64,000 nucleotides of DNA, from assembly GCF_034676545.1 (NCBI RefSeq), contig NZ_JAUCBZ010000015.1:3379001-3443000 (forward strand), given 5' to 3'. This DNA is from Pararhodobacter sp. Lineage in GTDB: Bacteria > Pseudomonadota > Alphaproteobacteria > Rhodobacterales > Rhodobacteraceae. Under the pieces are notes generated by a model, which was not told the DNA's origin, ran no database searches, and worked only from the letters and a program-made list of their open reading frames with translations. Shown here piece by piece: positions 61,727-64,000 of the stretch (within the stretch, counting starts at the first letter, position 1; each line of letters starts with the position of its first letter). The position numbers were made by a program, and so were the translations under genes.

Positions 61727-61741
61727 TTAATAATCGGTTAG
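61727..61741. promoter_or_regulatory. CtrA-like binding site in the fliF / fliL divergent promoter
   Basis: TTAA-TAATCGG-TTAG matches the CtrA consensus TTAA-N7-TTAA at seven of eight positions. It lies 66 bases upstream of fliF and 58 bases upstream of the fliL start at 61799. CtrA controls flagellar genes in many alphaproteobacteria. Confidence 0.55.
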
Positions 61742-61798
61742 TCACCCTGTGCGAAAACGATGGCGACACGGAAGAAACGGAACGAAGTGGATCACGTC

Positions 61799-62338
61799 AT
61801 GAGCGCAGCAGCAGAAACGGAACAACCCGCCGAGAAATCGTCGAAAAAGGGTCTGATTGTAGGGGTGATTCTCGCTGTTGCTGGTGGGGGTGGCGGGTTT
61901 TTCGTCACTTATTCCGGGCTTGCGTCGTCACTCCTGGGCGGCGGAGATCAGCACAGCACGGCCGCGACCGAATCAACCGCAGGAACATCCGCAGATACCG
62001 GACACGGATCGACAACCGCGCCACCGTCGACGTCGGGCAATACCGCTTTTGTTCCGCTCGAACCAATTACCATCAGCCTGGGACCACGCGGACAATCACG
62101 CCACTTGCGGTTCTCCGCACAGCTCGAGGTGGCGAACAATCACAGCGCCGAAGTTCAACGATTGATGCCGAGGATTACCGATGTGCTGAACATCTATCTG
62201 CGCGCACTCGATCCACACGAGCTGGAAGAGCCTGCCGCACTCCTGCGTCTACGAGCACAAATGCTGCGGCGGGTGCAGATTGTCACGGGGCCCGGGTTCG
62301 TGAACGACCTTTTGGTCATGGAATTTGTCTTAAACTGA
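61799..62338 (+). CDS. fliL: Flagellar basal-body protein FliL
   Basis: 179 residues from ATG at 61799 (an upstream ATG at 61760 is in frame but too close to the CtrA-like site). One membrane helix (GLIVGVILAVAGGGGGFFVT), a Ser/Thr/Pro-rich linker, then the FliL domain: FVPLEPITISLG, LRFSAQLEVANNHSAEVQRL, and RRVQIVTGPGFVNDLLVMEF. It sits at the MS-ring and supports the stator. Confidence 0.92.
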   Translation: MSAAAETEQPAEKSSKKGLIVGVILAVAGGGGGFFVTYSGLASSLLGGGDQHSTAATESTAGTSADTGHGSTTAPPSTSGNTAFVPLEPITISLGPRGQSRHLRFSAQLEVANNHSAEVQRLMPRITDVLNIYLRALDPHELEEPAALLRLRAQMLRRVQIVTGPGFVNDLLVMEFVLN

Positions 62339-62346
62339 GGTGAATC

Positions 62347-62778
62347 ATGGATTTTCTGTCCGACTTGGTCTTAGCGGCAGCAGCCATTGGCGCAGCGGCA
62401 TATTGTTTCATCCTCTCGCGACGCCTTTCGGCGCTGTCATCCCTTGAGGGCGGCATGGGAAGCGCCATTGCGGTTCTATCGGGTCAGGTCGACGATCTGA
62501 AACGTCTGATAAAGGCGGCGCAAAATTCGACCGGGCAGGCGGGATCACAGCTGTCGGAACAAACCAAACGCGCTGAAAACGTGGCGAAACGTCTGGAATT
62601 GATGATGGCGTCGATGCATGATTTGCCGCCGGCTTCAGCCCAACCTGCATCGCGACCGCCCAGCCGTTGGCCGTCAGAGACCAGTAGCCACCCATCCTTT
62701 GACGACGACAACAGTCCGCAATCACAACCGACGCGCGCAAGAGTCCTGCGCCGTCGCCGTGAGCCAGGAGAGATCTGA
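62347..62778 (+). CDS. Flagellar-locus protein of unknown function
   Basis: 143 residues: one N-terminal membrane helix (LVLAAAAIGAAAYCFILSRR), a coiled-coil part (LSGQVDDLKRLIKAAQNSTG) and a polar, disordered tail rich in Ser, Pro and Arg. Located between fliL and motE, starting eight bases after fliL and overlapping motE by one base, so co-translated. No family recognised. Confidence 0.82.
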   Translation: MDFLSDLVLAAAAIGAAAYCFILSRRLSALSSLEGGMGSAIAVLSGQVDDLKRLIKAAQNSTGQAGSQLSEQTKRAENVAKRLELMMASMHDLPPASAQPASRPPSRWPSETSSHPSFDDDNSPQSQPTRARVLRRRREPGEI

Positions 62779-63419
62779 TGCCAGCCGCCAATCCAGCAAA
62801 ACGCAAACCGCGCGCGCGCGTGCTTCCGGTTTTGGCAATACTCTTTGCGTTCGGCGCATCCTTGCGGGTGGTCTCTGGGCTCGATGCGGCGTTTGCTCAG
62901 GATCCGGAACCGGTCATGCGCAATTCAACTCCCGACGCAATACAATCAACAGAACCGGCGACTGTACCATTGTCGGCACACGCCAATTCGCCGCAATCGG
63001 GCGCTGATCTTGATACTTCGGCAGAAATCCTGGTTGATCTTCATCGACGCGAAGTTGCACTCCGTGATCGAGAAAGCGATTTGAATGAGCGTGAAGTTCT
63101 GATCGCCGCGGCGCAAGACCGGTTGCAGGCGCAAATCGACGCGTTGCAAAATGCCGAACAAGAGCTCGCAGCGACAATGGCGCTGGCGGACAGCGCTGCA
63201 GAAGAAGACATCAATAGATTGGTTAGCGTCTACCAAGCGATGGGCTCTGAACAGGCCGCAGCAGTTTTTTCTGAAATGGCTCCTGAGTTCGCCGCGGGAT
63301 TCCTTGGCCGACTGACACCCGAAGCAGCGGCCGCCATTCTTGCCGGCCTGGAGCCGCGCCAAGCCTATGGCCTCAGTGCGATCCTTGCAGGACGAAATGC
63401 ACTTGTTCCGCGCAACTAA
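62778..63419 (+). CDS. motE: MotE-like chaperone / MgtE-N-domain motility protein
   Basis: 213 residues: signal-anchor helix (VLPVLAILFAFGASLRVVSG), linker, coiled coil (HRREVALRDRESDLNEREVL), then an MgtE-N-like helical domain (INRLVSVYQAMGSEQAAAVF, GRLTPEAAAAILAGLEPRQA). MotE of alphaproteobacteria folds like this and stabilises the periplasmic MotC. Position between fliL and motA supports it. Confidence 0.82.
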   Translation: MPAANPAKRKPRARVLPVLAILFAFGASLRVVSGLDAAFAQDPEPVMRNSTPDAIQSTEPATVPLSAHANSPQSGADLDTSAEILVDLHRREVALRDRESDLNEREVLIAAAQDRLQAQIDALQNAEQELAATMALADSAAEEDINRLVSVYQAMGSEQAAAVFSEMAPEFAAGFLGRLTPEAAAAILAGLEPRQAYGLSAILAGRNALVPRN

Positions 63420-63473
63420 GACCGATCATCAGACCTCAAGCCTCGCAATTCCACATTCCAACCGGAGAATAAT

Positions 63474-64000
63474 ATGATTGGCATTATCGGCATAGTCGTG
63501 GTCTTCGTCATGGTTTTTGGCGGATATGTCGCTGCTGGCGGGAAATTCGGCATCATTCTCCACTCGCTCCCGTTCGAGCTTACCATGATTGGCGGGGCCG
63601 CCGTTGGGGCATTTCTGATCGCCAACGATGGTGCCGCTGTAAAGCAAACCTTGCGAGACATCGGCAAGGTCTTCAAGGGACCGACGTGGAAGCCGACCGA
63701 CTATCGCGATCTTTTATGCTTGCTTTTTGAATTGATTCGTTTGGCACGTCAAAATCCTGTTGCTCTTGAGGAACATATCGAAGCGCCCGAGAGCTCTGAA
63801 ATCTTTAGTCGGTACCCCAGGATTCAGCATGACCATGAGGCCGTAGAACTCATCTGCGACACTCTGAGATCAATGACCTTGAGCTACGATGACCCAAACC
63901 AGGTTGAGGAAGTGCTCGACAAGCGCATGGAAGCAAGCCTTAGCCATGCATTGCACTCCAGTCACGCCATGCAGACCGTGGCAGACGGATTGCCCGCGCT
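63474..64000 (+). CDS. motA: Flagellar motor stator protein MotA (partial, N-terminal 175 residues)
   Basis: Begins ATG at 63474 after CCGGAG and runs off the right end. MIGIIGIVVVFVMVFGGYVA is the first helix, then LPFELTMIGGAAVGAFLIAN, and the cytoplasmic part with DYRDLLCLLFELIRLARQNP, the segment that contacts FliG. Proton- or sodium-driven stator subunit. The C-terminal helices lie outside the window. Confidence 0.95.
   Translation, partial: MIGIIGIVVVFVMVFGGYVAAGGKFGIILHSLPFELTMIGGAAVGAFLIANDGAAVKQTLRDIGKVFKGPTWKPTDYRDLLCLLFELIRLARQNPVALEEHIEAPESSEIFSRYPRIQHDHEAVELICDTLRSMTLSYDDPNQVEEVLDKRMEASLSHALHSSHAMQTVADGLPA

Overview
The window is a GC-rich chromosomal segment of an alphaproteobacterium, most likely Rhodobacteraceae/Paracoccaceae (Rhodobacter–roseobacter group). 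The placement rests on gene content and habits: an L-malyl-CoA/beta-methylmalyl-CoA lyase of the ethylmalonyl-CoA pathway, a short phasin, DUF1244, RTX proteins with a short N-terminal membrane anchor, three binding-protein-dependent transport systems (one Liv-type ABC, two TRAP), and a flagellar fliF-fliH-fliN-fliP // fliL-orf-motE-motA block with a CtrA-like site in its divergent promoter. No rRNA, CRISPR array or intact mobile element is present; one tRNA-Pro(CGG) is.

Layout. 1-6.0 kb: end of a secreted VWA protein, a MarR regulator and a complete Liv-type ABC transporter (KHMGF). 6.7-12.9 kb: an FCD-type GntR regulator facing an operon of an unknown small protein, a TRAP transporter (P, Q, M) and a two-domain enzyme joining a kynureninase-like PLP fold to a kynurenine-formamidase-like cyclase. 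13-17.7 kb: sugar-dehydrogenase remnant, phasin, tRNA, EamA exporter, nitronate monooxygenase, tandem HxlR-domain regulator. 17.7-29.1 kb: a large co-oriented catabolic cluster (second TRAP system, hotdog thioesterase, alpha/beta hydrolase, acyl-CoA ligase, SDR, aldehyde dehydrogenase, carotenoid-cleavage-type oxygenase, non-canonical thiolase). Its order fits import of a substrate, oxidative C=C cleavage to aldehydes, oxidation to acids, CoA activation and further breakdown; the substrate is unknown. 29.5-31.5 kb: an ornithine-cyclodeaminase-family and a DSD1-family gene overlapping each other, reminiscent of bhcD/bhcC.

31.7-42.6 kb is mainly housekeeping: lytic transglycosylase, an IS5-type transposase scrap, an exonuclease-BRCT fusion, a secreted MORN-repeat protein, pheS, an MFS carrier, a decayed ccdA-thioredoxin pair, rplT, rpmI, pyk and DUF1244. 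42.9-45.9 kb holds two RTX proteins, the first containing an exact 243-bp super-repeat. 45.9-50.1 kb is a D-amino-acid module (D-amino acid transaminase, dgcA, dgcN) divergent from mcl1. 50.3-55.8 kb: GyrI-like protein, AraC-GyrI regulator, DEAD-box helicase, 2-hydroxyacid dehydrogenase, SH3 protein. 55.8-64.0 kb: hybrid histidine kinase plus response regulator, then the flagellar/motor genes, cut off inside motA.

Five genes (the two-domain enzyme, HxlR, pyk, fliN, fliF) are each broken by one single-base indel in a G/C-rich run. Because pyk and core flagellar genes are among them, base-calling error is the likeliest explanation, and these genes are annotated as probable intact genes with a frameshift in this sequence.
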